Assembly (NCBI GenBank): GCA_036971715.1
Contig: JAVHJL010000001.1
Location: forward strand, 1,860,001-1,924,000
Length of the DNA: 64,000 nt
Source of the DNA: Arthrobotrys musiformis
Taxonomy: Eukaryota; Ascomycota; Orbiliomycetes; Orbiliales; Orbiliaceae
Reading direction: 5' to 3'
How positions within the stretch are numbered: position 1 is the stretch's first letter; each line of letters starts with the position of its first letter. The notes below the pieces were generated by a model. It saw nothing but the letters and a program-made list of their open reading frames with translations, was not told where the DNA came from and did no database searches. The position numbers and the translations under genes were made by a program. This document shows positions 36,501-48,777 of this stretch, one piece after another.

Positions 36501-38633
36501 TTCTATGAAAAAATGCATAGATTCGATTCAATCCGACTCCAACTGGCCGGCAAGCTTGCAAGGCCGACGACTCGACTCTCGTAAACTCCTGAATGGAATC
36601 CAGGGGCCCCTCACATCGTAGCTATAGCGATCTGCGCTCTCCACGCCAGGACGGGGGAAGCCAGGGTTGAAGTTAACTATTGGTTCTATTGTCCAATCAG
36701 CGCATAGGAGTAGTGGAAACGGTGATGGGTTTTAGGCCTGTCTATCGACGAAGCTTGCATTCGAGCGAGCGAGCCTTGGGTCAAATCTCCGCCCAGATTA
36801 GGGACCCACCTGTTTCGTAACTCTGCATGGACCAGGCCGGTAATCTTCAAGCGAGTCGATAGCTTCTCGTGATCAAGCTAGTTTGGTCGCTCCCAACCTA
36901 TTTTGACTAGCTGCATCGCGCAGTTGATTGGATTTTGGTCGACGGTGTGTATAACCATAAGGCCTTGGAGTATGCATCTGCATGGCAGGTGTGGCGCTAA
37001 CTCCGCTAGCAAACTGGGCTCTAATTTCAATTACCAACAGCTATAACCAACAGAACGGCAGGATCAACAAACACCTCGACACCATCATGACATCAGGATT
37101 GCGGGCCGGTTACCCAAGGTTCCGAGGTTTGAGCAGTTCGAGACATGTGCTTTATAAATTTAGCTGGCTTTTCTGCTGCAGGAACGGCGTTTATTCTTCT
37201 TTTGATTTCGTTCTGTAATTCAGTTATTGAACTGTTTATCGATTATCGATATAGTTCGTAGCGGGGGCGCTCTGCAGCTCTGCAGCTCCCAAAATTATGA
37301 CGTGCATTATGCAACATCAGCAACTCAGGCAATTTTAACCTGGAAAGAAAGAAAAACATATTTTTGAATATCTGGTTCACGATATGGCCTTGCGAGAGAA
37401 TGGGCGAGCTCGACATATTCACATCCCAGCTCTCCCTGCGGACTCATTATAAATTGTCATTACCATGTCAAGATCTAGCAGCACTGACATTCCACACCGA
37501 AGCCGTGAGGGTTGACGAGAACATATCGGCAAGGCAGCTATTCTGTTGTCAAATCCAACAAACAATGCTGTTGACTTCATCCCTGTCTTCAACCACCCCT
37601 CCATGTCGCTGCGAATTAATCTGTTGTCCTCCCCCCCGCAAAAAAATCAACTAGCCACCCTTGTTTCCCGCTATCGATATCCAGAGCGACCCAAGGTAGC
37701 CACCTGCCAAAAAGAGTCAGGGATTATATTCATGGGGCCACGAGGATAACTTGGTAGACCCACCTGCTCGACAGGGAATACGAGTGACAGCTCGCGTGAT
37801 GCTCCTTCGGAAAGTAGCGAGGGAACTTGAAGACAGTCCTCGATATCCACTTTAGCTACCTAGGAGCTAACTCTGTCTGTTTATCTATCCTGCGCAAACT
37901 GCGGGGTTTCGATACTTCAAATCCGAGCTCCTCGTCTGCAGACTGTCGTGAAATCCGAGATTCGAGTGGAGATAGCGGTTTAAAAAACGGTTTAAACCCT
38001 CTAGACTTCAATACCAGACGCCTGGATTATAATATCAAGTGCGATGTAAGCATTAGTAAGTAACCAGGTTTATATTTCACAGTCTTGCGTCGCTCAAATG
38101 TGTCGAGTCTGTTGTATTCGCTCTTTCCGTCGTTTGTGTTGCAGGTTGTGCCGACAGCGCTGCTGCGATTGGTGAATCTTCATGGGTGGATTTCGACGTC
38201 TTCGGTTTGGTCAACAGATGTTAACATGATATTAGACAGCCAAAGCCTTCTATACGAGATACTGCTGATATAATTTCCAATATGGGAAACTGTAACTTTC
38301 GCGGATGATAGCTTATCATATATGCATGTCTATACGATGCTACTACCTGCCTTAAAAATGCCTTCTTATTTGCTTGGTTCAGCCACTTTGAATAGAAGTA
38401 TATCCCTGGCCTTGTAGGATGCTTGGCCTGCACTGATTCGCATGCATATATTGACATGAGCACCTACCCAAGATTAATTTAGTAGATGGCGAAGAAAGTT
38501 GTAAACCATGGTATAATCAGCCGTGTCTCATGGTAAGTTTCTCAGGAACTATTACTTTAGTTAAAAGGGGGGTATTCTAGCTATTCTAAATCGATCTCCA
38601 CGGGACGGATTTCTACATTCCCTTATATTTAAA

Positions 38634-38659
38634 GATTCGGTTCTAGTTAGAACCGAATC
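38634..38659. repeat. Perfect 11-bp inverted repeat with 4-nt loop
   Basis: Arms GATTCGGTTCT and AGAACCGAATC are separated by AGTT. It lies 424 bases downstream of the beta-barrel-domain gene stop. Confidence 0.75.
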
Positions 38660-39082
38660 GATGTTGTATTAATATTAGGGGGGTGGGCTTTCGGGCAGTA
38701 AAAAGCTTGTTTGTATTTGATATAAACTCATAGAAAGTCGCCGCTCCAAATGCTTGTTCGCTAATATCCAAACTTTTGTAACTAGACGCCGACAGTAAAT
38801 GCATGGGTCCGTATGGAGACCGTGATGTATATCGGGATACAACTGCCGCAGATGTATTCAGGTGCTTTATAGACCTTAAGCCTGCACTGTAGCTAAGCAA
38901 GTCTTCCGGGCAACGCCGCCGGCACGCCAAATATTTTCTAGGACGCAGCTGTTTCGGCAGGTTCTTTTGCTACCAGTAAGCTAGTAACTGTACGGCGATT
39001 ATCTGCCGATTCTGCAGTTTGCTTTAGGGAGCTGCTCTCACTAGCTGGCTCAAATGCATAAGTAGAGCCTCTGGGTCTAGTT

Positions 39083-40153
39083 TTAGTTCGTGAGAGCGCC
39101 CCGAGGCATCGTAAGGTCGTATAACTGCTGGATTTCCACGTCCAAGACCTTTTTCGCCAAACGAAATACCTGATCGTTCGATAAAGTAGCTCGTAGCACA
39201 TAATCGTCCCTCTTCAGGCTACTTTCAATATCGCCCTGTCCCACGAGCCTCAGGCGTAAAAACCTTCCATTTGGACAGTCCAAAAACGCCCAACCCTTTT
39301 TCTCACTATCTAAAAATATTCGTCCGCGTGATTTATCGTAATCCACTTCCATCCCGTATTGCGCGCCAGGACCCATGGTCATGAGAGTGTTGCACTTTGC
39401 TGAAGGGATGTGGACAACGTTTCTTAGGGTTAATATACCGACCCCTTTGTTCGTTTCGACGGGTAGTTCGACTGTACCCGCACCCATTATCTCTACACCT
39501 TCTTCGGTTCGGCTCTCGAACGGTGTATAGGTTTTGAACCATGACTGGTGGTTTGAAACGTGGACGTTGGACTGGGTTGACCAAATCCAATCTGTATTAT
39601 AGGCACCGCCACTAGGCAGCTTGTGGCAAATTATTGGGTTCCGGGTGGTTCTAGAATAGCGGGATAGTTAGCATGTGTCTCAGGGATAGTGCAATGGTGT
39701 CTTCCCACTTACAAGACGTAGTCTTCCGCGTCATATCTCTCAGTCTCTGTTACCGTCGACTCAGTTTCAGTAGAAGTTTCAGTATCGGACCCTGTACTGG
39801 TCTCTGAACTTTCGTCCTCGGTACTGCTACTAGTTCCCGCCAAGTTTAATTAGTTTAAATGTCTATGATATCGAACGTTCGAACCCTGCAGAGATTGTAA
39901 CATACCCGCTATAACTGGCCTCGCTCTCAAATATATCAAGCGACAACTCTCCATTTCTAATCTTCCTCAAGAACCTCCTTCCAGCATGGCGATCGTCCGT
40001 CCGGCGTATGTCGAGCCCAACGAATCTTAAAAAGTGGTATTCATCGCCAAACTTGTCTTTCAGCCAAAGTTCCTCTTCCTCGGTGTACGGAGGTATCGAT
40101 AAATTTGGATTTGGCTGTCGCGGATTGCTACTGTAATAGGGGGACGTTGCCAT
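39083..40153 (-). CDS. Copia/TNT1-94-like beta-barrel domain protein (domesticated retrotransposon fragment)
   Basis: Three exons: 40153-39906, 39829-39713 and 39650-39083, with introns of 76 and 62 bp, giving 310 aa. The N terminus (PPYTEEEELWLKDKFG) and an acidic Ser/Thr/Glu linker (SSTEDESSETSTG) are not transposon-like. The third exon carries TDWIWSTQSNVHVSNHQSWF, EIMGAGTVELPV and LRNVVHIPSAKCNTLM, which match the beta-barrel domain adjoining the protease in Ty1/copia Pol. In copia the first block is W-I-x-DSGA-x-x-H; here the DSGA is STQS, so the protease Asp is absent. No integrase or reverse transcriptase is present. Known in fungi as short proteins with this domain; function is unknown. 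A coding-like continuation in another frame at 38938-39100 suggests a possible frameshift at the 3' end. Confidence 0.8.
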
Positions 40154-41076
40154 TTTACTTCGCGAATGAGTGCGAACGAAGTCTAGCTGTTGCGATCGAT
40201 ACAGATCCTAGTTCGGGGTGTCCCTAATCCCTGAATACCGAGGCCGCGATGTTGACCGACAACGGCATCGAAGACTTTCGACCTGTTGGGATTTCCTTGT
40301 AAACGCGCGATCTATTTCACTCTTTTCTTGTTCGACGTTTGAAAGGAGCTGACCTTCGCCGCACGCGCCACAGCTAAGCCGGTTTGAGTTGTCATGTGGA
40401 TGTCCTCTGTGGCGTTTTGTAGACGGCGGCACAGCGACGACGACGGCGCAGTGGGTCATATAAAACCTCTGATTGGTTTGGGAGATTTGTTGGATATATA
40501 ACGTGAATTTTTCCCTCAATTTTGGCCATGGGAGTTAACGTTGAGATGTCGATTTGATCAATTGATAGGTTAACAGAGGAGTTTCAGAAGAAGATGAGCC
40601 GATGGTTAGAACATTCCATTTGATGCGTGCCATGCCGACATCTAGAAATAGTACTCCGTGGATCTATTTCCTGAGTTGATAGTACTATCGCCACTAAATT
40701 TAAGCTACAGATCGCTATAACGTTATGGGGTTGAAATTTGAGGAAACCTGGGTACCCAAGGCGAGTCTCGTACGCACTTTTTAGCATACAACGTAGCTAA
40801 ACGTTTTCAAGGTCACGGCAGCCTGTAGCCTCAGAATACAGCAGCCCTACGAATCTAGTGGCAACGTTTAAAAATTGATACGATAGATATTTTCATTTTT
40901 GAAATACATAAAATAATTGTGAATAACACCAACCCGACTCCGCCATACCCATATGCATAATAAAGATGAAACGTCAAATCCAATTTTCGTAACAGGATAC
41001 ACAAAGAAATAAGAAGGGAACTATCATCAACTACTGGCGCCCTTCGCCATGAAAATCCGAGGCATTGGCAACGTGT
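40154..41076. other. Intergenic region
   Basis: Upstream region of the beta-barrel gene and downstream region of the Cys-rich gene. It contains one ATAACGTTAT palindrome (40717-40726). No gene seen. Confidence 0.5.
40717..40726. repeat. ATAACGTTAT palindrome, copy 4
   Basis: Fourth exact copy of this palindrome. Confidence 0.6.
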
Positions 41077-41929
41077 TCAGAGATAATAGCCCGAGGGTTT
41101 GGTATTAGCCCAAGCTGCTGGGATGCAAAGCCCACCGCAATCAGCACCACCGTTCTTAGGATTGCAGTCGTCTCTTGGGTCATCGATGCAAACATGACTC
41201 TTGTTCTTGCATGCAATACCAGCGAAGCCGCCACAGAACTCTTCGACGATACAGATACCAAGACAGTCAACTGCAATACCGCAAGGGCTCTTTGGGTCAT
41301 CGATGCAGGTCTCGCCCTTGTTACATGAGAGACCTTGGAGGCCACCACACTTCCTTGGGCCCGAAGGCGTTGGGGATGGCTTCGCAGAGGTGGTGGTTTT
41401 GGGTTTGGTTGTGGTTTTGGTTGGACATGGTGGCTTGGGGTATGGGAATGGCTCACCGCTGCAATAGCAGCCGCCGTATTTTATACCGCACTCGTTGACG
41501 GCGTCGACACAGATTGTTTGACAAGGCTTTTTGGTCGTTGTAGTTTTGGTGGGCTTTGTTGTAGTTGGGCATGGGGGCGGGGTGAATGTTGGGGTTGGGA
41601 GACCAGGGCAGGCTGGATAACACCCACCATAGCCCATACCGCAGGAGTTGATATAATCGGCACAAATTGTGAGAGTGCAGCTGGTAGTAGTTGACCTAGT
41701 AGTGGCTGGCTTTGTAGTGACTGGTCTGGCGGTGGTAGTCTAGAAAGTATTCATATGTGGTCAGTGGTTGCGCCGTTAAAGCAAGGGGTCTCGTATAATT
41801 TTATTTTGCATTATAACTTACCACTTTGGTGGTCACCCTCGTGTTATACCCGTACCCGTACCCATAGCCATTCTGGGGAACAGCAGCGACAAGAGCCGCG
41901 AAAGAAACAGCAATGAATGCACTCTTCAT
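41077..41929 (-). CDS. Secreted modular Cys-rich protein with two pairs of repeats
   Basis: Two exons, 41929-41822 and 41739-41077, with one intron of 82 bp (GTAAGT..CTAG), giving 256 aa. Residues 1-17 are a signal peptide (MKSAFIAVSFAALVAAV) followed by a GYGYGYGY run. Two modules of the form CxxICxDxxNxCGxxYGGCY follow, separated and flanked by Thr/Pro/Lys-rich linkers (TKTTTTKKP). The C-terminal half has two modules of the form CGGxxGxxC...C.DDP..C...DCxGxCI. No catalytic motif is visible. Inference: a secreted wall-associated or effector-like protein with disulphide-stabilised repeats on O-glycosylated stalks. The Met at 41929 directly precedes the hydrophobic signal, so the start is well supported. 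Confidence 0.83.
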
Positions 41930-42912
41930 TTTGTCAACGGTTTCTGGAGCAGTTGATTCGGTTGGAGATAAAAAGATATTTAATATATAAGATATCCGTT
42001 TGATAAATATAAACTTATAAACTGCAAACTTTTAAAAATTAAAAGCCTTTGTTCCACAAAACCGAATGTTTGATGCTGGGAATGTGCAACGATTCCGTTG
42101 GAATTGGTATGAGGTATAAATAATTTTATACCGCAGGGCTGGAACGAGTGAACTTCAAATTCGGTATTTGCCTGTCTGCTGGTAATCGACCTGGTAGAAC
42201 ACTCACATCGAGCGAGGAAAGATCGTCAATTATATACCGTCTGCCAAGTCATTACAATACTACCTCATGTGCGCAGGGCGCGCAGTGCACAGGGACAACA
42301 TCTGAGATTCAATCTATAGCCCCCTTTAGCTCCGCAGATCTAGAGCACAGCTGAAGCACAGTTAACGTTGTCTTTCTTACCCCCTTCTCTAGTTCTGGCG
42401 TCGAAAAAATATTTTTTTTGGTTGTTAGAACACTTGCCGTTCAAAGTTGCATTCTGCTATTTTTGTCGGTTTGGGTTAAGGTCCCTGGGCCCCTTTCGTT
42501 GTAATTTCGTCTAATTAGCCTGATGATGTCGTTGAACCGGCCATATCAGAAGCTCATTCGCTGGAAAGCTTCGAGGGAGCTTCTGGGCAGCTGGCACGTA
42601 CGGTTGTGGTTGGTCGTACAGGTTACCTCCAACACAATATGGTATACACATGCGCACATGGCATAAAAATCCTGTCAACCGGGCTATCCTTCATGCGATT
42701 CGGTCAATCGGCTATCCAGGTAAACTTCAAGGAGGAAAATTTAACTTCATGAAACGAGGATCAGGGCCAATGCAATGCGAACGGGATTTGATAGCTACTT
42801 CTTCAACCCCCCAGCCGAGAGCCCGGGCAAGGGATAAGCTTCTTTTTAGTCTACGCCTCTTCCGTTCTCTTAATCAGGCGAATTATTCCAGTGGTGGAGA
42901 CACGCTAATTAA

Positions 42913-43140
42913 TTAAATTACTTTTAGAGCTGCATCGAGTACCTTGTACAACCGACGGACCGACAAGGCCGCCGGTCCTATAACGTTAGTAGGTCGAAGC
43001 TGGATGCCCGTAAGATTGCCTATCTCTCTCTCCTCTACCAAGGTGCTATCAATCCTTATAATATAACCTTGTCTTGCGATTCCTCGGGAACGGATATTTT
43101 GATAGGACTGCCATTGTTCTACGGGGAAGCCGAGGGCCAT
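42913..43140 (-). CDS. Short hypothetical ORF, doubtful
   Basis: A 75-codon ORF in a locally GC-richer patch; residues read IRSRGIARQGYIIRIDS and GPAALSVRRLYKVLDAAL, composed like a real protein. No family and no visible promoter; it could be a relic. Confidence 0.2.
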   Translation of the reverse strand: MALGFPVEQWQSYQNIRSRGIARQGYIIRIDSTLVEEREIGNLTGIQLRPTNVIGPAALSVRRLYKVLDAALKVI

Positions 43141-46100
43141 ATCTTACTTGATAGCGGAGTAATCAATCTCCCCTTCATCATAGTTGTGAAGCTGATGTTT
43201 AGAGAATAATTACCTTGGGCTGGGATAGGCTTATGTGACGTGAACATATCTTACCCCAGATCTTGGCCGACATCGTTGACCCACCCTCCCGAAAACGCGC
43301 TGATTTCTGGTTGGCTGGCTATTCCTGGTTCCCTGAACCTGCAGAATTCATGATTCTCAGTCCATTGGATTACTAGCAAGGAAACCTCGAGCTTTGATAG
43401 CCGCTTTTGTGAAAAATTCTTCCCCGTCGATACACTAAGCTTAATAATAACGCAGTTACACATGGCAGTGGAAGCTCGAGCTGCTTAGCATCAACTGGCC
43501 AAGCCCAAGACGCAACCACAAAAATTCCTTCAATGTTTCGGATGTTTTCGCTGTTCTCAAACGTGCATGTGCCATGATCAAACCAATCAGTTGGGTAAAA
43601 GGCTTTTGGCACCCATTATGTGAGGTTTCGCCTCTGATGTCAGCTTATTCAGGTGGACCCGGGCCAGATAGGGAATTTTCTAAAGACCGTTCAAACATGA
43701 ATCAAAGCTTATGTCAGGTATTGGTCGCCAATTTGCAAATATGATGATGGCTGAAAGCAGCAATACTTATTTACTTTACTAGGCTTTTGTCAGAGTTTGG
43801 AGATGTCCGATTTGTTTCAAGGATCTCGCTGGGCGCACTGTCGCTGTCATCGGTTTAGTTGGTTGCCGGTTTTAACGTCAGTAAGTCGTTGTTGAGAGTT
43901 GGAGTACCTAAGCAGGTTATTTTCAGCCGCCCCACAGACTTCCTTTCGCATATTGAAACACACCGCTGTAGTTCCATCGAGCTCGAGAATAATTTTTTGT
44001 GTAACGAGAACAGCTTTCCATGCTAATAGGGCTGGAAAATATTATTTCTCTCTCGCAAACTCAGACCGCCAGCACCGTGTTCAGAAGTCTGATCCTAATT
44101 TGATTACAACATGTGAACAGTTCGTTCTCCTAAAGTGCAAGAATACTACCCAAGACCTCATATCCATGCAAGAAGCTTACCCCTCGATGGTAATCCCTCC
44201 CGTCCCCACACTACTTTATAAAAAAGATTTCCCCGGGGCGTGCAAAATATTTCATCTCTTGCATAGTGGCCCTATCACCGACATACTTTTCCTTCTACTG
44301 TCTTTCGATCTTTCTTTTTCGAGTTTGCGGCTTAAGACCGGAACCCATGCGATATTGCGCGCATGCACGATACATATACCGAGCTCGGTACTTCTCGCGA
44401 ATGTATCTATATGTCGGGACATATTCCTCCGGCACGGCGGGTAAGCGTAGAAAAATAAAGATCCTTGAAGGAAATCTCAATACTTTGCTGTTGTTGCACC
44501 GGCATCGCTTCACAAATTAAAGGTCTCGAGTTCAATCAATATTTTCTTACGTGGCGCCGGCTGTCAAATCGCAATTGTATTCGATAGAGACATTCCTTCG
44601 GTTCTACCGAGGCGGCCAAATTATTGGAAGCCTGCTCCCATGCGAGGGAATGAACATGGTTTAGGATACCCGTCCCTGGGAAAATAGCCCATGGCATTCC
44701 GCTCCCTTCCATTCCTTCCTTCGAATTTTTTTACTAATCGGAGCTGTTCGAGGGCAGAAAATCCTGGGTGAGGTTACGCTGCATACACGCATGTTATTGT
44801 TGGGCGCTGGTTCCGAGCTCTGTGCATTCCAATGCGTTCCCCATGTTATTGTTCTTTTTTTTTTCCCTGGATGCAAGGGGAGGATAGGAGATCCGAAAGC
44901 GAGATAAGTGTAATTATGGGCCGATTTTCTTTCGTTTTGCCTCTATGATTATGTACAAGAATTGATTGCTATTTGAAATCTTAGGTGGTATCGGGTCGAG
45001 ATATCGGATTTGGGTGTTGGAGACCAGGAGTTGTTTTTGTGGCCTTAGCTGAAAACATGATATTAAACCAGGAGCGAAGGAGTGTCGGGGCTCCAATTTA
45101 GGTTGCATTTCGCTTCAACTGGAGTTCATGTCCAATAAACCAATGTAGGCAGTTTATAGAACCTGGGTAGCTACATAGAGATACCGCTATAATTCAAATC
45201 CGTGGTGCACATGCCCACTTGACGGATAGTTGCGCTATGCTACCTCGCGCGCACCACGATGCTACCCTTCTCGAATATCCAAACAATTTTTCGTATGATA
45301 ACTTCTCTACTACAACTATTTAGCATTACTAGTAGGGTTGCAACAGATATAGAAATTCTAATCACGACAAAATGGCAGCTCTAAACCAAAAGACAATACT
45401 ACTACGATACCTAACCAATGAAAACGCACTTGTTAGGTGATTCGGGGCCGACCGTTACTATAGAGCTTGTATTTCAAATGTATTCAGGACCGAAGGATCC
45501 ATTTCGGAGCGGGAACACTAAAACCCATAGAAAAATAGGATTGCAAGCTGTAATCGTTGTGAAAAGGCCATTAAGCGTCTCAGGTAATCCTCGTAGCCAG
45601 GCAAAGTGACGCGTCAGCATCCTAAAGAGCCAGGCTATTGATGTAATAAATGGATTTACTAAGGTGTGAATATTTCTTGACTCGTGCTTCAAAGGCTAAA
45701 AGCGGTTTCTATAGTTTGGACTTTTCGTGTCCGAAGATGCCGTATCCGACAGTATAAACCGCAGGTTGAATCATAAATATATTCAGGGTTCTTAGCTACG
45801 TCAGTAATGCCATGGGTAGGCTAAACCTGCTTTCCAAAAATATCTCAGAGCAAAACGTTTTGAAAGATAAAGGACTGAATTAATTAGTACAAAAGTAATA
45901 CTAGCTAGTCGTGACGAATGCAAACAGCCGGCTTCCCGGACCACGCGACATATGTTTACATGTCTTGCTCTTGGAAAGTCCATCTGAGGCAGGTAGCTCA
46001 TGAGGCAAGACATTTTGGTGCTATGGTAGCTTGGAGGTCCTGAACACCGATGTTTGGCGGAGAACAGGCAGGGTCCGCCCGAGGACCGAATTTCGTGGTG

Positions 46101-46447
46101 TTCTGCTCTGGCATGACAATTCAGGCGACTCTATGAAATTGCGGTTGGTGTTTCTATTAATATTTGAAAACGTTTATTTTGTCAGTGATACTCAACTTGA
46201 GTTATAGACCAGCTCCTAAGCTCTGAGGTCAATGGCAAGCTGAACCATTTTTGGCCGTCGTCCAATTAAATAAATTGAAAGGCGACACATGAGGTACTAC
46301 GTACATGTACTTGTGTATGCAATCAATGCAGGAACGCTGCAGTCTATAGGATAAGAATAGCCGATACTTGACTTCCGCACTTGCGCCTACTAGCCAATTC
46401 GCGATATGCCGGTTGAACGATTAGATCTTTTAATTAGGCTAATTCGT

Positions 46448-46738
46448 TCACGAATTCATACGAATTCCGATATACTCCTCATCCACAGCTTCTGTTGTTG
46501 GAGACGAGGTTCTGCGTTGAAGGCCAAAAGCAGGGATCTGGGACTCGCCTAATTTGCCGTTTTGGAAACTTTCCGACAAGTTGCGTTGCGAAATCAAAAC
46601 ACCACAAGTCGCATTGCCATGTTTCAAAACCTTTTGTGCTGCTCCGCCTCTTAACTTGACACGCCCATGAGCTCTTATGGCTAGGTCATATCGTTTTTTC
46701 CTACCGCTAAGCACGGCGAATCGCTCAGGAGGAGGCAT
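46448..46738 (-). CDS. Short hypothetical basic ORF, doubtful
   Basis: A 96-codon ORF with a Lys/Arg-rich first half (RKKRYDLAIRAHGRVKLRGG) and an acidic end (EAVDEEYIGIRMNS). Composition is protein-like but nothing identifies it, and no neighbouring exon is seen. Confidence 0.25.
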   Translation of the reverse strand: MPPPERFAVLSGRKKRYDLAIRAHGRVKLRGGAAQKVLKHGNATCGVLISQRNLSESFQNGKLGESQIPAFGLQRRTSSPTTEAVDEEYIGIRMNS

Positions 46739-47265
46739 CGAAACGATGTTTCTCCCCCAATGGTTAGCTTGTTCACTGATATGACGGACTCTTACGATTT
46801 CCCCTCTTTAGTTTTAATACGTTTTTAAAATTTCTTTAAAGAAAATTTGCGATTAGTTGTCCCACCCTTCCCGTTAAGGCCTCCGTGCAGAACGTCACCG
46901 AACTTTCCTCGTACGTACGATGTTTGAGCCTTCTCCGACTCGGCCAGGATCGGTCGAGCTGTTCAGCGCATGAAGGTGCTATCTGTTACTATTCTGAGGA
47001 AAGCCCAGAGCCAAAGAAGGGGCGCTACGGGTCCTATAGATTTTGACAGCCGGCTAAGCACTGAATTACATAGTACGCTAGTGCAATCCGTTATGAAGTC
47101 TCTTTTCTGCTCTCTTTCTCTTTCTCTTTTTATTCCCTCGTGTGCCTGCCGATAAACCTCCAGGCAATCTGGCGGTCTTCGTTCTTTTACCACCACTTTC
47201 CTTTCCTTTGTTTTCATTGCCCTATGCTTCTTTGAGAGAAGCTTACTTTCTTTACGACATTCCTT

Positions 47266-47296
47266 TATTTTATTTTTATTTTATTCTATTTTTGAC
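47266..47296 (+). repeat. TTTTA-rich tract
   Basis: Imperfect repeats of TTTTA/TTTAT, 150 bases upstream of the 4-TM protein gene. Such T-rich tracts are common in fungal promoters. Confidence 0.6.
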
Positions 47297-47444
47297 GACA
47301 GGTTTCGTTGACGATTCCGGGAATTGTCTTGATATTTTCACACCTTTCCGTTTTTAATATTCTAATATCAACACATCCTCCTGGACGAGGATAGTAATTA
47401 CTTCGGTAACGGAATTTGGAGAATTCATATTATACGGGAAGAGA

Positions 47445-48777
47445 ATGAACGGAATCTTCGATACTATTCTTTCATCTATCCGACGTCCATCAGCAGTAGA
47501 AATCGACCGCAGTGAATCATCCTTATCAAACTATGCTCGAGCTGGCATATCAAGAAGCGCAACACCCTCGAACATACACTTTATCAGAATGCCTTCTCCA
47601 GAACCAACCAGAATCCAAAGCCAAAGCAGTTTGCGACCATTGACGCTTTCCAATATCGATTTTATCAATAAGAAATTGCCGACGCCGCCAGGAAGCGAAG
47701 CATCGTCAATCATGCAGGCACAGGAACCACTGTGGCGGAAGGTCTTTAGACTTGGAATCCCTCTAGATTCTTGGGCGAGATTTATTATTATTATTTCGTT
47801 TTGTGAGGCTGTTATGGCATTTTGGGGAGGGGTTCAAATCATTATTTGTAAGTTGTCGTCATATATTTCATATCAGACCCGAGGATATGTATAAACTAAC
47901 ATTTTCGGTTTTTTTTCTAGCTGGAAAACTCGATTACGGCAAAATCTGGCTTGTTATGGCCGTCGTTTTGCTTTGCTGGAGCGTTTTGTTTAGCACAATC
48001 AGTTATTGCGGGTTCTCGGTCCTCTGGGGGCGCTTCTCTTGTTCCCCTACCGCGATCCGCGTGGTGCGACTCGTCGCCATGCTCTTAATGGTTTTGTACG
48101 GCACTGCTTCTGGACTCTGGTTTTTCTATGGATTCCAGTCTGCTACTACGACTCGCCAAATGTGTGTTACAACACTAGTCTTTTGGGATGGAGAGACTCT
48201 TCCGGCGCCACAGCCCTGGGTAGATCTTTGCCTCAGCACCGCTGAGAGCTTCGAGAGACTACAGGTTGGGTGGGGTTTCATGAACGCCTTCCAAGTTTAC
48301 TTCATGTTGGTCCTCATTCAATGGGCTAGTCAACATGAGCAAGAACTTCAACAGCAAAAGCGTTGGAGCCGAAATAGCGGTCTTACATACTCCGACACCG
48401 ACAAGTCCTTCGATAGAATGAGCGATGTGGAATCCAACGAAAACAACTTCGAAAAGGCGTTAGCCCAACACGTGGAAGAGTTTGCTAGACAGGAAAAGAT
48501 AGATAGACAATCGACAAGTACTATCCAAGTTGGCATGACCATTCCAAATTTCCCAATGCCCGGCGACGGTAGGGCTAGACGGCCAGCTATTGTAGTGGCC
48601 AGCCTTAGCCCTCAGAGTGCTGAGAATCCTGCGAAGCACCCGCAGGGCTTGAGGAAGGGTTCTCTTGCTAGCCTTAACGGTCGTTTTAGTAGCAATAGTG
48701 CTATGAGTGGAGCTATCCCTATTGCCCTGGATTTGAGGAACCTCAACTCCCCAAGCTTTTACGGACGTGCTTTTTAA
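47445..48777 (+). CDS. Four-TM membrane protein of unknown function
   Basis: Two exons, 47445-47847 and 47921-48777, with an intron of 73 bp (GTAAGT, CTAAC, T-rich tract, CTAG), giving 419 aa. The Ser/Pro-rich N terminus (about 105 residues) precedes four hydrophobic helices: ARFIIIISFCEAVMAFWGGV, IWLVMAVVLLCWSVLFST, VVRLVAMLLMVLYGTASGLW and GFMNAFQVYFMLVLIQW. A charged coil (HEQELQQQKRWSR, NNFEKALAQHVEEFARQEK) and a Ser/Pro-rich tail follow. No catalytic residues or known motif are seen. It could be a small transmembrane scaffold or sensor; no more can be said from sequence. Confidence 0.82.

Larger units (their letters stand above)
36354..39082. other. Intergenic region downstream of the ceramidase promoter
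   Basis: No gene supported; ORFs are short. It contains the ceramidase upstream region (TATA-like box at 36494-36500 on the minus strand) and a perfect 11-bp stem at 38634-38659. Coding-like residues at about 38938-39100 on the minus strand may belong to the neighbouring gene through a frameshift. Confidence 0.45.
41930..47444. other. Gene-poor region (about 5.5 kb)
   Basis: No complete gene recognised. Two short minus-strand ORFs with protein-like composition (42913-43140 and 46448-46738) are listed separately. CT-rich and TTTTA-rich tracts near 47108-47290 lie upstream of the next gene. Confidence 0.45.

Noticed and set aside
41175..41694. Several plus-strand ORFs of 85-120 codons
   Set aside because: Antisense shadows of the Cys-rich protein; Trp- and Gly-rich readings come from the repeated Cys/Thr codons.
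43899..44444. 181-codon plus-strand ORF
   Set aside because: No recognised motifs, no intron signals, AT-rich codon choice; treated as chance.
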